Shown here: in pieces, positions 5,509 to 5,672 of the stretch
Layout: every line of letters starts with the position of its first letter
Position numbering within the stretch: the first letter of the stretch is position 1
NCBI GenBank assembly: GCA_964459165.1
Contig: CAYWKM010000067.1
Coordinates: 1-5,672 of the forward strand
DNA length: 5,672 nucleotides
Direction of reading: 5' to 3'
From: RGIG4074 sp964459165
GTDB lineage: Bacteria > Bacillota > Clostridia > Christensenellales > Borkfalkiaceae
Notes under the pieces: model-generated
Told to the model about the DNA's origin: nothing
Database searches by the model: none
Seen by the model: only the letters and a program-made list of their open reading frames with translations
Position numbers and translations under genes: made by a program

Positions 5509-5672
5509 TTATTTTAAGTCGCGCTTGCGAAACCTATAAAGCCCTAACCCCGTCAAAAGAACGGAAAGCGCAAAGCCCGATAAAAGGAGGAAAAGGATTG
5601 TAAAATTCGTCGCGCCCTCCGCGAAAAACGCAAAGGGAAAGCCGCCGAGCAAAACCGACAGAAACGGGGAAA
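5509..5672 (-). CDS. C-terminal fragment of a membrane protein, probably an ABC-2 type transporter permease (5' end outside window)
   Basis: An open frame runs in from the right edge and ends at a TAA stop at 5511-5509, giving 53 visible residues. The fragment begins with a hydrophobic stretch (FLSVLLGGFPFAFFAE), followed by a short polar loop and a convincing last membrane segment (FTILFLLLSGFALSVLLTGLGLY). It ends in the short basic tail YRFRKRDLK. A final helix followed by an aromatic/basic '(F/Y)xxRDhK' tail is how many ABC-2 membrane subunits end, with the tail in the cytoplasm. That family match is inference from about 50 residues; any polytopic membrane protein with a positive-inside C-terminus is possible. 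Same strand as the rest of the window, 184 nt upstream of the sigma gene. No clear intrinsic terminator follows it. Confidence 0.6.
   Translation of the reverse strand, partial: SPFLSVLLGGFPFAFFAEGATNFTILFLLLSGFALSVLLTGLGLYRFRKRDLK

Noticed and set aside
1..5672. CRISPR arrays, tRNA or rRNA genes, insertion sequences
   Set aside because: No regularly spaced repeats, no cloverleaf or rRNA-like sequence and no transposase or terminal inverted repeats were seen on either strand.

Overview
The window looks like a stretch of a Bacillota chromosome, most likely Clostridia. The evidence is moderate GC content, short gaps between genes, a low-GC Gram-positive type sigma-A promoter, a lipoprotein with a clear lipobox, and a MacB/BceA-type ABC exporter whose ATPase carries the 'SGGQQQRTAIGRAL' signature common in Clostridia. 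The genus cannot be named from this sequence. Every supported gene lies on the minus strand, so the genes read from right to left.

Layout in the direction of transcription. (1) 5672-5509: the last 53 codons of a membrane protein, probably an ABC-2 type permease. (2) 5508-5325: an intergenic region with a 12-bp direct repeat, an imperfect 26-nt palindrome and a near-consensus extended -10 promoter. The predicted start site is only about 3 nt from the next ATG. (3) 5324-4779: an ECF-like (sigma-70 family, regions 2 and 4) RNA polymerase sigma factor of 181 aa. (4) 4742-4107: a single-pass membrane protein of 211 aa, best explained as its cognate anti-sigma factor. (5) 4075-4047: a strong intrinsic terminator closing this pair. 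(6) 3979-3365: a 204-aa lipoprotein with a good ribosome binding site. (7) 3360-2686: an ABC ATPase of the LolD/MacB/BceA group. (8) 2689-143: an 848-aa permease with two FtsX-type domains and two large extracytoplasmic domains, starting in a 4-bp overlap with the ATPase stop. (9) 142-1: no gene, but three small inverted repeats, some of which may be terminators.

Inferred working model: a sigma/anti-sigma switch sits next to, but is transcriptionally separated from, a lipoprotein plus mechanotransmission-type ABC transporter operon. Such transporters act on envelope substrates such as lipoproteins, peptides or antimicrobials. The anti-sigma-like protein has its sensor part outside the membrane, so the module fits envelope sensing or stress response with a dedicated ABC system as possible target. 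The regulatory link is not proven by the sequence. A weak ECF-like element before the lipoprotein gene is the only direct hint. Nothing here amounts to a clearly new class of system. The most unusual points are the apparently leaderless sigma mRNA and the repeat architecture upstream of it.
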